From Oncomelania hupensis (taxonomy: Eukaryota; Mollusca; Gastropoda; Littorinimorpha; Pomatiopsidae): a stretch of DNA of 64,000 bases. A program made the translations under genes and the position numbers. Below, piece by piece: positions 31,675-42,007 of the stretch (its first letter is position 1; each line of letters starts with the position of its first letter). The stretch spans positions 69,119,104-69,183,103 of the forward strand of contig CM072517.1 in assembly GCA_036898135.1 (NCBI GenBank). The letters run 5' to 3'. Below the pieces are notes generated by a model, which was given only the letters and a program-made list of their open reading frames with translations, had not been told where the DNA came from and searched no databases.

Positions 31675-32190
31675 CCCCCCTATGGGGGTGCTGGGGGTTT
31701 TAGTATAAATAGTATGCCCACTTTCTGGAAATTTAGTGCTTTAAATTCCCACTGTCGCTGTCTTTCTCCTTTGTTCTTTCTCATTCCTACTCTGTTCTAT
31801 CAATCTACTATACTATCTTCTTCTTCGCTAGACCAGTCACCTACCTTTTTTCTTGAAAATTCTTCCGGGACAAAACTCCTCATTTGTGTGTGAGGTCTGT
31901 TGGATCAGCTTGGGAATATTGGAAGCTTTCTGCCAATTGGTCACTGGGGCTTACTATGATGTTATTATTTGGCAATATAGGCATTTTATATGTAGTTGTT
32001 TTGTTGATATTTTATAATGATGTTTGTATTCTATATTGTTTTTGTAAACGGGCGTTCAATAAATTCGAGTATAGCCTCAGCGTCCCTTGCGTGGGATGTC
32101 TATAATAAAGTGGGTCCTCTTTCAGCAAAGTTGTGGTCTTGATTTTGTGGTCCTGATTCGGCTCTTTGCAGTCCGCTGGACCCTGTAAGC
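31675..32190 (+). mobile_element. Retroposon R1 copy B
   Basis: CCCCCTATGGGGGTGC head, GTATAAATAGTATGCCCAC, and the GTCCGCTGGACC end. It lacks the (ATGTA)n tail, and its last 90 bp are rearranged relative to other copies. No clear target duplication, because the left flank is a CT tract. Confidence 0.8.
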
Positions 32191-32235
32191 AATGAATAAT
32201 TAACTAACTCTCTGCCTGCCACTGTCAATCTTACT

Positions 32236-32236
32236 C

Positions 32237-32286
<50 letters not shown>
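32236..32286. repeat. (CT)n microsatellite
   Basis: About 25 CT units, near perfect. Confidence 0.97.
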
Positions 32287-32288
<2 letters not shown>

Positions 32289-32339
32289 GTAACGACTGTA
32301 TAGAAGGAACCCTTTACATTGCAAGACTCGGGAGGTGAC

Positions 32340-32930
32340 GTTAGCGAGGGATAGAATGTCCTTTTAGGCTGCGTACACGCATATTTGAGAGCTTTCACCC
32401 CTCAATAGGGTGCAGAAACATCTTCAACTTTACACTACAATTGCTCAGCCCCGCACCTTATTAAAGGCTGGGGGTCGATCGGCTGGCATCTTAACGTCAG
32501 GGGTTCTCTTTTCGCACTACAGTTTCTCCAATAATGTGGATTTATAGTACAACTCTTCTACGATCATCCTCCTGCCTGGTGTCGATTTTTGAGGGAACAA
32601 AATGACTTCACAATCACTTTAAGCGAGTGTTACATTCCTTGATTTAAAGGGGCCCACTGTGACCACCGCCACCTCGTCAGATCCTTGTAACATTCACAGT
32701 GAGCGCTGCCCCACTAGAAAAAATAAGCTTATAACAACAAAACTAAACAAAGCTCTTCCGAAAGCATAATTGTTTGACATCAATAAATCCCGTTTGTGTG
32801 TGTGTGTGTGTGTGTGCTATTAATAGCAACGGCTGGCCAACATTCTTGCACTTAAAATCAGCATCGACCAAACAGACATAACCCGTAAAAAAATTGCTTG
32901 GTATATGGGTTCTCGTTTTATGTTGATACC
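32340..32930. other. No gene; contains a short (GT)n at about 32794-32816
   Basis: Nothing beyond a small GT repeat is recognised here. Confidence 0.4.
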
Positions 32931-32934
32931 GGGA

Positions 32935-33357
32935 AGGCACGGAGGTCTAATGGTAGTGCTTTGGCTTGCGGATCTGAACCTCCCCGGTTCGAGCCCTGTC
33001 CGGGCCATTGTGTTGTGTCCCTGGAAAGACACTTTACTCCCGTTTACTACTCCTTGGCATGAGAGTATAAACCGAGGTCTAGGCTGTGTGTCGCATACAT
33101 TCCATCATAACGGACTTTAAAGATCCTGACGCTCATGCCCTAGACGGGTGAGTGCCGGTAACAAGAACACACCCAGCATGCACTTGGTCCTTCTCCCCCA
33201 TCCCTGGCTGGCCAGGATTGTGCTCAGTTGTCCGGGCGTCAGACCATGCGCCCAAAGGTTGCGGGTGAGCGTCTCGGGCGGTTTGATTTAGATCCTGTAT
33301 CGGCCAGCGCCTAGAGTCTGGTCAAGTAGGGCGAGATAAGTGCGCTATAAAAATCCT
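32935..33357 (+). mobile_element. SINE-A, full length, plus strand
   Basis: A box TCTAATGGTAGTGC near 32946 and B box GGTTCGAGCCC at 32986-32996. The body GAGTATAAACCGAGGTCTAG, GGACTTTAAAGATCCTGACG and GTATCGGCCAGCGCC follows, ending GTGCGCTATAAAAATCC and then an (AAT)n tail. This is the best copy for reading the family in its sense direction. Confidence 0.88.
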
Positions 33358-33385
33358 CAATAATAATAATAATAATAATAATAAA

Positions 33386-33455
<70 letters not shown>
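33358..33455. repeat. (AAT)n tail/microsatellite
   Basis: About 32 AAT units directly after the SINE-A 3' end, probably an expanded SINE tail. The minus-strand copy at 54888 has the same arrangement. Confidence 0.95.
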
Positions 33456-33456
<1 letters not shown>

Positions 33457-34170
33457 CAAAAATGTATTCTTCACTCAGAAAGAGGGTCAAAGGTTACAAT
33501 CTACTAGGCCATAATATTGATGTACCTGTAAGACAAGGGAAATCACTTCTGTCATAACCCAAATGGAAAATTCAAACTTTAGCGTTTGGTTTCAGCAATG
33601 AAAGCCCACTGTTTTCATTATTTACTGCAATCATAACAACGCCAGTTTTAAGGTAACCCCCGTTTTTGCCAAAAATAAACCAAGCCTTTGAATTGGGGCT
33701 TTTAAAACTATCACGCCGGAGTTTGTTTTTCCTACCACCCCAGCGCAGGGTATCACCATCAGTGTCGTTTTCTCGCCGTCCTATTATCGGTGATGGTAAG
33801 CAGAGTCTAGTGGCCCTCTTGAACCTATTTCTCGCAGACAAGACTGAAAAACCACATCCGGGCCACGGAAAAAGACAAGTCTCCGCTTTCCACCTTCACC
33901 ACACAAAAGAGGTTGAAAGTACAATGCAGCGGTGTAGCAGGAAAAGAGCAACCCCCTTTCAGAGCAACCGCTCTGGACGAAATGTGGAGAGGATCATGCA
34001 GAAAGGGCAGCGGGAAAAGCTCAGTTGGTAGAGTGACGGGTTCGTATTCTAGAAGGGGAGCAGAGGTTGTTTCCCGATGGCAACTTGTTTGTTAGCACTG
34101 GCCATCGTATGGGTTCAAGCAAGGCAAAGTGAGTGAAAAAGAGGAACATTCGGGCTGCTAATGTCAGGAT
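33456..34170. other. No supportable gene; degenerate tRNA-like stretch near 34020
   Basis: Open stretches on both strands (33572-33841 minus, 33666-34031 plus) have no recognisable domains. AGCTCAGTTGGTAGAGTG near 34018 resembles a tRNA A box, but no convincing B box follows. Confidence 0.35.
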
Positions 34171-34177
34171 TTAGTTA

Positions 34178-34275
34178 TTGAATCGTTCTTATATAGCGGC
34201 TTTTCCAGCTCAAGAACTGCTCGAGGCGCTGGCCGATACAGGATCTAACGCAAGCCCCCTTTGGGCGCATCGTCA
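34178..34275 (-). mobile_element. SINE-A 3' fragment
   Basis: Antisense of the SINE-A 3' end (TATATAGCGGCTTTTCCAG, GGCGCTGGCCGATACAGG), truncated after about 100 bp. Confidence 0.75.
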
Positions 34276-34785
34276 TCTGGGTTAACGGGTTCAAATCCCT
34301 ATCGCTCTGGAAGACGCTAGCGCTGCAAATCGGTTGTCGCACTTTCGAGGTGACTAAATGTCAATGGAGAAATTTAGGGAGGGGAACAATCCTCATTAAA
34401 CCACTTATTTATATATTAACAAGAAAGGCACACATTATTCCAGACCTTTCAGGAGAAAATCGTCAATGTATCAAGAAATCGTTACCCTACAGAGGATGGG
34501 TCACGTCTTGAGAGATAGGAGGTTGTTAAAACCTATTGGGGATTGTGTTGTTGTGTTACACCGGGGTAAAAACAATACAGGGATTGTTGTGGAGACCTGT
34601 ACGGTGTAGGGGCAGACAGGAACACCAAACACTGCTGAGTGATAACACATGTGGAGAGAGACGCGAGATGGCCGTCTGCAACATGTTGAGAGGTCCTCCG
34701 AGAGACGTTGAAAATACCAAACGATCTTCTTTATCGTTCTCCTCCCTCTCCTGACCTTCTGGTAGTGATCGATGCTGCTCTCTAT

Positions 34786-35435
34786 TCTTTCTTATCTTTT
34801 CTTCCTTTTGTTCTTTTCTTTTCTATCTTTCTTTCTTTTTCTTTTCGTTTCTTTTTTCCTTGTTTTTTTTTTTGTTTCTTTGTTTATTTCTTCTTCTTCT
34901 TCTTCTTCTTCTTCTTCTTCTTCTTCTTCTTCTTCTTCTTCTTTAAAAAAATGTTTTTGTTATTGTTTTGTTTGTCTTCGTCTTGTTGTTGTTGTCTCGT
35001 CTTCTTCTCCTCCTTTGTATTCTTTTTTCTTTTTTTCTTGTTCTTGTTCTTCTTATTCTTGTTCTTCTTGTTCTTGTTCTCCTTATTCTTCTTGTTCTTC
35101 TTATTCTTGTTCTTCTTGTTCTTGTTCTTCCTCTTCCTCATCTTCTTCTCCTCCTTTGTATTCTTCTTTATTTTTTTTCGTGTTCTTGTTCTTCTTATTC
35201 TTGCTCTTCTTGTTCTTGTTCTTCTTGTTCTTGTTCTTCCTTTTCTTCGTCTTTTTCTCCTTCTTTGTATTCTTTTTTTTCTTTTTCTTGTTGTTCTTTT
35301 TCTTATTCTTCTTGTTCATCTTCTTCTTGTTCTTCTTCTTCTTGTTCTTCCTCTTCCTCGTCTTCTTCTTCTCCTTTGTATTCTTTTGTTTTCCTTCTTG
35401 TTCTTGTTCTTCTTCTTGTTCTTCCTCTTCCTAAT
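34786..35435. repeat. Polypyrimidine tract with (TTC)n core and about 110-140-bp higher-order repeat
   Basis: A perfect TTC run at 34885-34942, then TTCTTG-rich units. The segment TCTTCTCCTCCTTTGTATTC or a close variant recurs near 34998, 35140, 35250 and 35360, which defines a higher-order unit. The long Phe/Leu/Ser frames are artefacts. Confidence 0.85.
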
Positions 35436-35439
35436 AATA

Positions 35440-35680
35440 ATAATAATACAGGATGCTATACGCGCCTTTCCCCAAATCATTCAGGCTCAAAGCGCGGCGA
35501 TCTATACCAACATACACGCTCACCTGTCTCATCCACCCTCACACACACCAAACACACATCCATCACTCACTCAAACAGGTGGTGTAAAGGCAGGGAGATC
35601 GCTATTAGAAGACGGAAAGAAAATCGAATTTTTATTTTTGAAATTTTTATATTGACTGCGTCCTGTACCATTATTCCTCG
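35440..35680 (-). mobile_element. SINE-B 3' portion
   Basis: Antisense; in sense it ends CGCGTATAGCATCCTGTATTA followed by ATT units. It lacks the tRNA-like head and is embedded between polypyrimidine stretches. Confidence 0.8.
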
Positions 35681-35904
35681 TCTTCTTCTTCTTCTTCTTT
35701 GGACATTTAGCTAACCTGCATGTGTACACACTTTTGTGTTCTACTGCTTTTGTTTCTACCCCTCTACTCCTTCCATATCTACAGTGGTTCTGTTGTGTTT
35801 TGTTTTTTCATGGAATATTTCTTTCTTTTACTTGGCAGCTACCGCCTTCCATCTTCTTACAACATGTGAACTTCTGTACTATCCACCGATAGAGTCATAC
35901 AACA

Positions 35905-36075
35905 TACAAACAAAACAAAAAACACACAAAGCACGCACCTACACACAGAGAGAAACGACACACACAGACAAATACACACACACACATAGACTGAGTTATA
36001 CAACATATAAAAAAAAAAAACACCCACGCACAAACACACACACACCCGCACACACACACACACAACGCACACCAG
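35905..36075. repeat. (CA)n-rich tract
   Basis: Interrupted CA repeat with short A-runs. Confidence 0.8.
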
Positions 36076-36580
36076 CATTTTTTTTTAGCTCAGCTATGCG
36101 TGCAAGGAAAGATGTAAAATCAACAAATAGTCACTACTTGGTCATTTTGTAAACCCTCGTTCATCACTCTGGCATTGACAGGTAGAGACCGCTTCAAACA
36201 ACAGGCACATGACAGCGCGCACTCTCTCATATTGACAGTAGCAGTTTGTCATTACCCCCTCCCCTCTCCCCCATCCCTCGCCACCCCAACCACCTAATTT
36301 ATTAAATAAACGTGCGCCTGTATACATAAATATTTACAAAGCATTATGCATGTTGTTACTATGGGTACTTGACTCCAGCGGTTAGACAGCACAAAACCCG
36401 AGCAATTTTAACGTTTTCTTTTTCTTTTCTTTTCACATTGGGGATTTTCAACTTTTATTGGTCATCAATGCGAGCAAAATCCGGGTAGCCTTCTCAGCAA
36501 ATGCGCGGCCGACGCAATGAAGTAGCGCTACCCAGGACAGGAGGGAACGCAACTTTTAGTGCATGCTTGGTGTATTGCCT
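36076..36580. other. No recognisable gene
   Basis: Mixed sequence with a C-rich stretch near 36250. It lies downstream (minus strand) of the secreted-protein exons and could be intron. Confidence 0.35.
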
Positions 36581-36584
36581 ATTG

Positions 36585-36715
36585 GTGGTGTTTGTGGCGT
36601 CCACCCGTCTAGGACGTGAGCGTCAGGATCTTTAAAGTCCGTGCGATAAGGTGCGTGTGTGGTGATGAGAGCACCCAGAGCTCGGGTTATCATAGCCGAA
36701 GGATTCCAACACTTA
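36585..36715 (-). mobile_element. SINE-A fragment
   Basis: Antisense body segment: ACCCGTCTAGGACGTGAGCG and GGATCTTTAAAGTCCGTGCG, then a diverged GAGAGTATAAACCGAGG equivalent. Probably within an intron of the minus-strand gene. Confidence 0.7.
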
Positions 36716-36883
36716 AAACAGCACAGGAAAAGAAGTAATATGTCCGGTATCGACTTCAAAAACACTAAAAAAATCCTTGTTGGCCTCCAGCAAATCATTA
36801 CACAGGGATAAAAACATTGAGAATAAAATGAATGGAAACCAAACAGTCATGTTCCATAAGCATGGATTCACAGAAAATGGCGC

Positions 36884-37015
36884 TCCTCCTCCTCCTCCTC
36901 CTCCTCCTCCTCCTCCTCCTCCTCCTCATCATCATCATCATCATCTAAATCATCATCAATCATCATCATCATCAGCAGCAGCAGCAGCATCAACAACATC
37001 AACAACAACAACAAC
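36884..37015. repeat. (CTC)n, (ATC)n and (CAG/CAA)n tracts
   Basis: Perfect CTC at 36884-36926, ATC at 36927-36975, then CAG and CAA units. They lie just downstream of the exon 2 splice donor, so probably in intron 2. Confidence 0.9.
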
Positions 37016-37097
37016 AAAAATATCATTATAATCACCATCATCATCGTCGTCGTCATCGCCATCACCAACTCCATCAACACAAAAATGCTACCCTTAC

Positions 37098-37815
37098 CTT
37101 TAGGAATGGTGCCGTTGTACAAATGAAGGATCGGATCCGGTGTTGTCGTTGTGGCTGCTGGCGTCGTCATTTCCATGACAATATCCTCGTCATCATTTTC
37201 ACCTTCAATAACGTCATCTTTGTCACTTCTCACGTCAGACGCCTTCTCACTGCGACTGAAATCAGGCGCCCCTGGAGAGTATTTTGAAAGCTGCTTTCTT
37301 GAGTCGAGATGGTTGTTGATGTCGGAGTTTGTGAGGCGGCTTCCAGAATGTTCCCCGACGTTTTCAGGGAGATGGTGGGAAGGGTTTCCTGAGCTGACGT
37401 AGCCGTCCAAGTTTTGATGATAGGTGTGGCCCCCTTGCGGACTCTCTCGAGCTCTTTGTCCCTTGCTGTTTTCAATTCCGGTTTGTAGTTGTCGTGGCTG
37501 GTCCTCCCGTCTTTCAAGACCATCACCATCACCACCGCCACCATCACCATCATTGTTAACTCCCAAACTACTGCAATCACAATTCGTCACCGTTAACGTT
37601 GATGTTGACGACGGCGACGACAACAGCGATGATGAGGTTGATGACGAAGGGTTTTTCAGCAGTTCCTTGACGATGATGTTGACGCTCTCTGTCAGCTGCA
37701 GCAGCAAACGTCGGCTGTCGTCGTGCCGTTGCTGGAGATGGCTCATGCCGCGTCGGATCTCATCTGCGTCGGACCCGCGTCGTTGCAGCTCCAACAATAC
37801 CGCATCCAGAGACCG
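37098..37815 (-). CDS. Exon 2 of predicted secreted coiled-coil protein (partial gene)
   Basis: A minus-strand open exon of 718 bp. The upstream acceptor is CCCATACAG, just right of 37815, and the donor is CCTAAAG then GTAAGGG at 37097. It joins exon 1 in phase 0 and leaves in phase 1. It starts with an amphipathic helical stretch of about 50 residues (LLELQRRGSD, MSHLQQRHDDSRRLLLQL) that looks like a coiled coil. Then follow Ser/Thr-rich, Asp/Gly-rich and acidic linkers and an NGT glycosylation sequon near the end. I recognise no domain. Later exons are not found, so the function is unknown. Some mollusc secreted lectin-like proteins have signal-coiled coil-linker openings, but this is only a comparison. 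Confidence 0.55.
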
Positions 37816-37837
37816 CTGTATGGGTACAACACACAGT

Positions 37838-37924
<87 letters not shown>

Positions 37925-38017
37925 TCATCATCATCAATCATCCATCACCATCATTCATCATCCATCATCAATTATCAATAATCAATCATCCATCAATCAT
38001 CCATCATCCATCATCAA

Positions 38018-38052
<35 letters not shown>

Positions 38053-38758
38053 ATCATTCATCATCAATCATTCATCACCAATCATCAATAATCATCATGC
38101 ATCAATCATCCATCATCATCATCATCATCATCATAACCGGGTGAAGACAAAGAACAAACCACCACAACAACAACGACAACAACAGCAATAACCATAGCAA
38201 CAACAACAACCACAACAACAGTAAACAATATCCCAGCGACAACGCAACAAAACCGAACACGCACACACACACACACCCACACACACACACACACACACAC
38301 ATGCACGCACACAGAGAAAGAGAGAGAGAGCGAGAGAGCAACGGCAGTCATAATGGTGATAGGATTATAACAATTATTAACCGCAAAAACAAAAGTTCAG
38401 CTTTTATCAAGCAAACCATGCCTTCCATTCTTTGTTAAAGTAAATAAATAAGTAAATAAATAAATAAATAAATTAATTAATTAATTAATTAATTAAAAAA
38501 CAAATATACATTGAAGGTAGAAGTCCTGACCTTGATAGTATATATGGGCATTGTTAATGGTGGTGTTTAATTTTTATTTTTTAAGAATTATTTTATGTTT
38601 TTTGTTCAGTTTATTATGATTATTATTTTTTAACAAATAATATCCAAAAGTGATCGTAGGCGGTGACATTTTGGTTCCAGATGTTGCTTTCAAATGTTCG
38701 GGTACTTTCAACAAAGCAGCTTTAGCATTTAAAGATGCGATGCGACAGGTTTCTTTAC
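37816..38758 (-). other. Intron 1 of the secreted-protein gene
   Basis: 943 bp, GT-AG on the minus strand. It contains a long (ATC)n block (37840-38135), CAA-rich sequence, a (CA)n tract (38259-38302) and (TAAA)n/(TTAA)n (38445-38497). Confidence 0.5.
37840..38135. repeat. (ATC)n microsatellite, interrupted
   Basis: A perfect ATC run at 37840-37920, then CATC/CAATC-interrupted units to 38135. Poly-His and poly-Asp frames are artefacts. Confidence 0.95.
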
Positions 38759-39034
38759 CTGTATTTCAATGGACGATCCCGTTGACGATGGCGTTGGCGA
38801 TGTCAGTCGAATGTTTCTGCCGCTGCCTCTGCTTCGACGAGGGTTAATGCTGTCGCCGTCCTTGATGTAGTTCGTTGGTTTGCTGAAGTCAATCGTGTGT
38901 TGCCAGTAGCCGTTCTGTATCGTGGGCTGACCACTGGTGGCTTGAAACATCGCGGTCAAAGCGAGCATAAGCAGCAACAGTGAAACGCAGTGTAATCCCA
39001 GTGGAGGCTCTCCGGGCTTGGGTGAGAGTTCCAT
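38759..39034 (-). CDS. Exon 1 of predicted secreted coiled-coil protein, with signal peptide
   Basis: The minus-strand ATG at 39034 lies in a good context (AAACATGG) and opens 92 codons that end exactly at a splice donor (ATACAG then GTAAAG). Residues 1-14 are polar, about 15-32 form a hydrophobic core (SLLLLMLALTAMF), and a likely signal peptidase site follows ATSG. The mature part begins QPTIQNGYW, then is basic and Ser/Thr-rich. The exon is 276 bp, a multiple of three, and splices in phase 0 to 37815. Consistent phase, signal peptide and donor make a real gene likely. The family is unknown, and no transcript evidence is available here. Confidence 0.6.
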
Positions 39035-39400
39035 GTTTGTGTGTTTTACACTTTAAAACGAAAACTTTGAAGAAGACAAACAATAATTTTGACGTTTTCT
39101 TGTCTGCCCAAAACGTTATTTTCTAACATTGTATTTTTTTCTTTAGCCCCCCACAAAAGTTTGTATTTCTTTATCCTTTTTTTACAAGTCTTATTTTCCC
39201 AAATTATGCTTTTCTGTTGTGTTCACCAGTGCGCACAGTTGACAAAGCAAGTTATTCAAAATATGGAAACGTGATATCAAGATTTATCCAATCCAGTTTA
39301 ATTTCGTTACACGAGCGGCTTCGCAGCGAGTTCAGAGACAACTTTCTTTGCAAAATTCTGAAAAACAAAGCAACACAATTATTTGTAGAAGATGTTCGCT

Positions 39401-39703
39401 GCAGACACTGGTCACCGAATATCTTCGTTAGTACACTGAGATTTCTGCTCATGCAGACACTGGTCACCGATCATCTTCGTTAGTACACTGAGATTTCAGC
39501 TCATGCAGACACTGGTCACCGATCATCTTCGTTAGAACACTGAGATTTCTGCTCATGCAGACACTGGTCACCGACCATCTTCGTTAGTACACTGAGATTT
39601 CTGCTCATGCAGACACTGGTCACCGACCATCCTCGTTAGTACACTGAGATTTCTGTTCATGCAAACACTGGTCATCGACCATCTTCATTAGTACACTGAG
39701 ATT
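39401..39703. repeat. 52-bp minisatellite, 5.8 copies
   Basis: Units start GCAGACACTGGTCACCGA at 39401, 39453, 39505, 39557, 39609 and 39661, exactly 52 bp apart, with a few substitutions (most in the last unit). The array lies about 370 bp upstream of the secreted-protein start codon. Confidence 0.95.
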
Positions 39704-39794
39704 AATTTTCAGCTCACTCTTTTCAACAGAATGATTAAACTCATTAGAAGGCAACATGTAGGGGACAGTCGTCTAAATCATTTTGACTTATTCC

Positions 39795-40075
39795 TTCCGA
39801 TGACAGTTTACACCGAGGCCTAGTCTGCATAGATGCACGCTCGGTCGCACGGACTTTAAAGATCCTGATACTCATGTACGGGTGAGTATAAATAAATAGG
39901 CTACACCCAGCAAGCAGTAAGTCCTTTCTCCCACTCTCCCCTGTCCTCCAGATGGTGCTCAGTTGTCTGAGGCAGCAAGTTGGCGCCTTGGGCGGCTTGA
40001 GTAAGATCCCGTATCGGCCAGCGCCTTGAGCAGCTCTTGAGCTGGATAAGATCGATAAATTAATAATTAAATTAT
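39795..40075 (+). mobile_element. SINE-A, head-less copy
   Basis: Body motifs TTTACACCGAGGCCTAG, GGACTTTAAAGATCCTGA and CGTATCGGCCAGCGCC, and an A/T-rich tail. The tRNA-like head is missing. Confidence 0.8.
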
Positions 40076-40117
40076 TACCTTTTCCTACAACACAGCCGCT
40101 GACAACGTGTTAGCAAT

Positions 40118-40225
40118 AACCACCACCTCCACCACCACCATCACCAATATCATCATCATCATCATCATCATCACCACCACCGTCATCACCACCATCACCA
40201 CCACTATCATCACCGCCACCAACAC
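40118..40225. repeat. (ACC)n/(ATC)n tract
   Basis: Imperfect CAC/ATC trinucleotide repeat. Confidence 0.85.
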
Positions 40226-40484
40226 TGTCATCAGTACCAACACGTGCCCAGAAGAGGCTGTACATAGAAACACGAGCTAAGCGTTTGTGTAAAGTGTCTT
40301 GGCATGCATTCTGCAAGTGAAGCGACGCGAGTGACGTGCAGTGCAATTGGAACTCACGGAGCGGCTAAGGCTCGCTGAACATGCTTCCACCCCATAGAGG
40401 AGTGTGTGTAGGGGGGGGGAAGTGGGTAGGATATGGGGGAGCGGTGGAGTAGGGATTGAGAAGCAGTAAAAAGTGAGGGCGTCA

Positions 40485-40592
40485 GACGATGCAACGGGCG
40501 TCTTGGGAGGTTTGAGTTAAATTCTGTATAGTCCTGCTCCTTGAGCAACTCTTGAGCGGGTAAAGGCTATATTAAGACTGATTAAATAAATT
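40485..40592 (+). mobile_element. SINE-A 3' fragment
   Basis: GGGCGTCAGACGATGC, TTGAGCAACTCTTGAGCGG and ACTGATTAAATAAAT. Only the last ~105 bp remain. Confidence 0.65.
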
Positions 40593-40847
40593 ATAGTTTG
40601 AGAAAAACAGAGACAAGGAGAACGAACTAATAATAACTGAGGGGTTTTAATTAGAAAGACAGTTGAGATTCCAGTGCATGTGGGTCTATGAGCAGTGGCT
40701 TACTTTGTGGGTGGCCCCCCTTGTCATAAAGACAAGTGGCCCGTCAAATATATTTTTTGAGATAACAATCGGAATCAGAATTGATAGCATTGCCACAATC
40801 TTTTATGTGATGAGAGTTTGCCAAATATCAGAGCTCCTATTTATTTT

Positions 40848-40898
40848 ATTTATTTATTTATTTATTTATTTGTTTATTTATTTATTTATTTATTTATT
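40848..40898. repeat. (TTTA)n microsatellite
   Basis: About 12 TTTA units with one G variant. Confidence 0.95.
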
Positions 40899-41199
40899 CA
40901 TTTTTTAATTTCTTGATTTCGTTTCCTTTATTTCTTGGTTATTGGTGTTGGCTATTTGTTTTGCCTGTTCTCTAGGTTTTGTCTTTATTCACTAAAAAAA
41001 ATATAAATGTATAGAATATTACTCAGTACTGCGTTAGGCAGGTAAATAGTTTAGTTGTTTAAGCAAATGTGTTCCGAAAGTTTTGGGGTCTCCCTTTTTT
41101 CTAGACCAGGGCGGTGAGGGCGGTGAGGGCGGTGCCCGTCTCCTCTCCCTTTGCTATCGTACCTTCGTTAGTTATTAACAAATGGTTAGTTAGTGTTCT

Positions 41200-41778
41200 A
41201 CCCCCGTTGGGGTGCCGGGGGTTTCAATATAAATAGTATCCCCACTTTCTGGAAATTGAGTGCTTTAAATTCCCACTGTCGCTGTCTTTCTCATTTGCTC
41301 TTTCTCATTCCTGCTCTGTTCTATCAATCTGCTATACTATCTTCTTCTTCGCTAGACCAGTCACCTGCCTTTTTTCTTGAAAACTCTTCCGGGACAAGAC
41401 TCCTTACTTGTGTATGAGGTCTGTTGGATCAGCTTGGGAATATTGGACGCTTTCTGCCAGGCGGTCACTAGGGCTTCCTATGATGTTATTATTTAGCAAT
41501 GTAGGCATTTTATATTATGTGTTTTGTTGATAATTTATAATGATGTTTGTATTCTATTTTGTTTTTTGTAAACGGGGGTTCGATAAATTAGAGTACAGCC
41601 TCAGCGTCCCCTGCGTGGGATGTCTTTATTGTAAAGTGACTGGCTGGTGGAAAGCTTTCAGTTTTACCACTAGGGTTGTTTCAGCAGATCTTTTATGCGG
41701 ATCAGGGGTTGTCCGTTCCTGATTTGGCTCGGAAGAGTCCGCTGGACCTAAAGCAATGATCATGTAATGTAATGTAAA
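41200..41778 (+). mobile_element. Retroposon R1 copy C (579 bp, best reference copy)
   Basis: Uninterrupted from CCCCCGTTGGGGTGCCGGGG to GAGTCCGCTGGACC and a short (ATGTA)n tail. It is flanked by the 12-bp duplication AGTTAGTGTTCT at 41188-41199 and 41779-41790. The small open frames are not conserved between copies. The tail and target duplication indicate LINE-driven retroposition. Confidence 0.9.
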
Positions 41779-42007
41779 AGTTAGTGTTCTGAGTTTCTTT
41801 CTTTTTTGTGTGTAGTGTGCCTTTTGTTTGGAAGCTTGGGGGTCTTTGGAGTGTCAGGATGCCTTCATTATTTTTAGATTGTCACGGCATTAAATGAAAC
41901 TAGTTTTAAAAAATAATAATAATTAAAACACACGTTAAAAAAAGGTTGGGTGCACACTTCTGATGCTTCTATATTGTTGCCGCCCTGCGGAATGGAGCTT
42001 TAATCGC

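Noticed and set aside
32937..33000. Functional tRNA gene
   Set aside because: A and B boxes are present, but the cloverleaf is degraded and the sequence continues into the SINE-A body. The same is true of the heads at 22488, 27385, 30400, 47900 and 62545.
33572..34031. Possible exon pair on either strand
   Set aside because: The two ORFs overlap antisense to each other, and I could not find convincing splice boundaries or motifs.
34708..35714. Long Phe/Leu-rich membrane-protein-like ORFs
   Set aside because: They are translations of a polypyrimidine tract and run into a SINE-B fragment.
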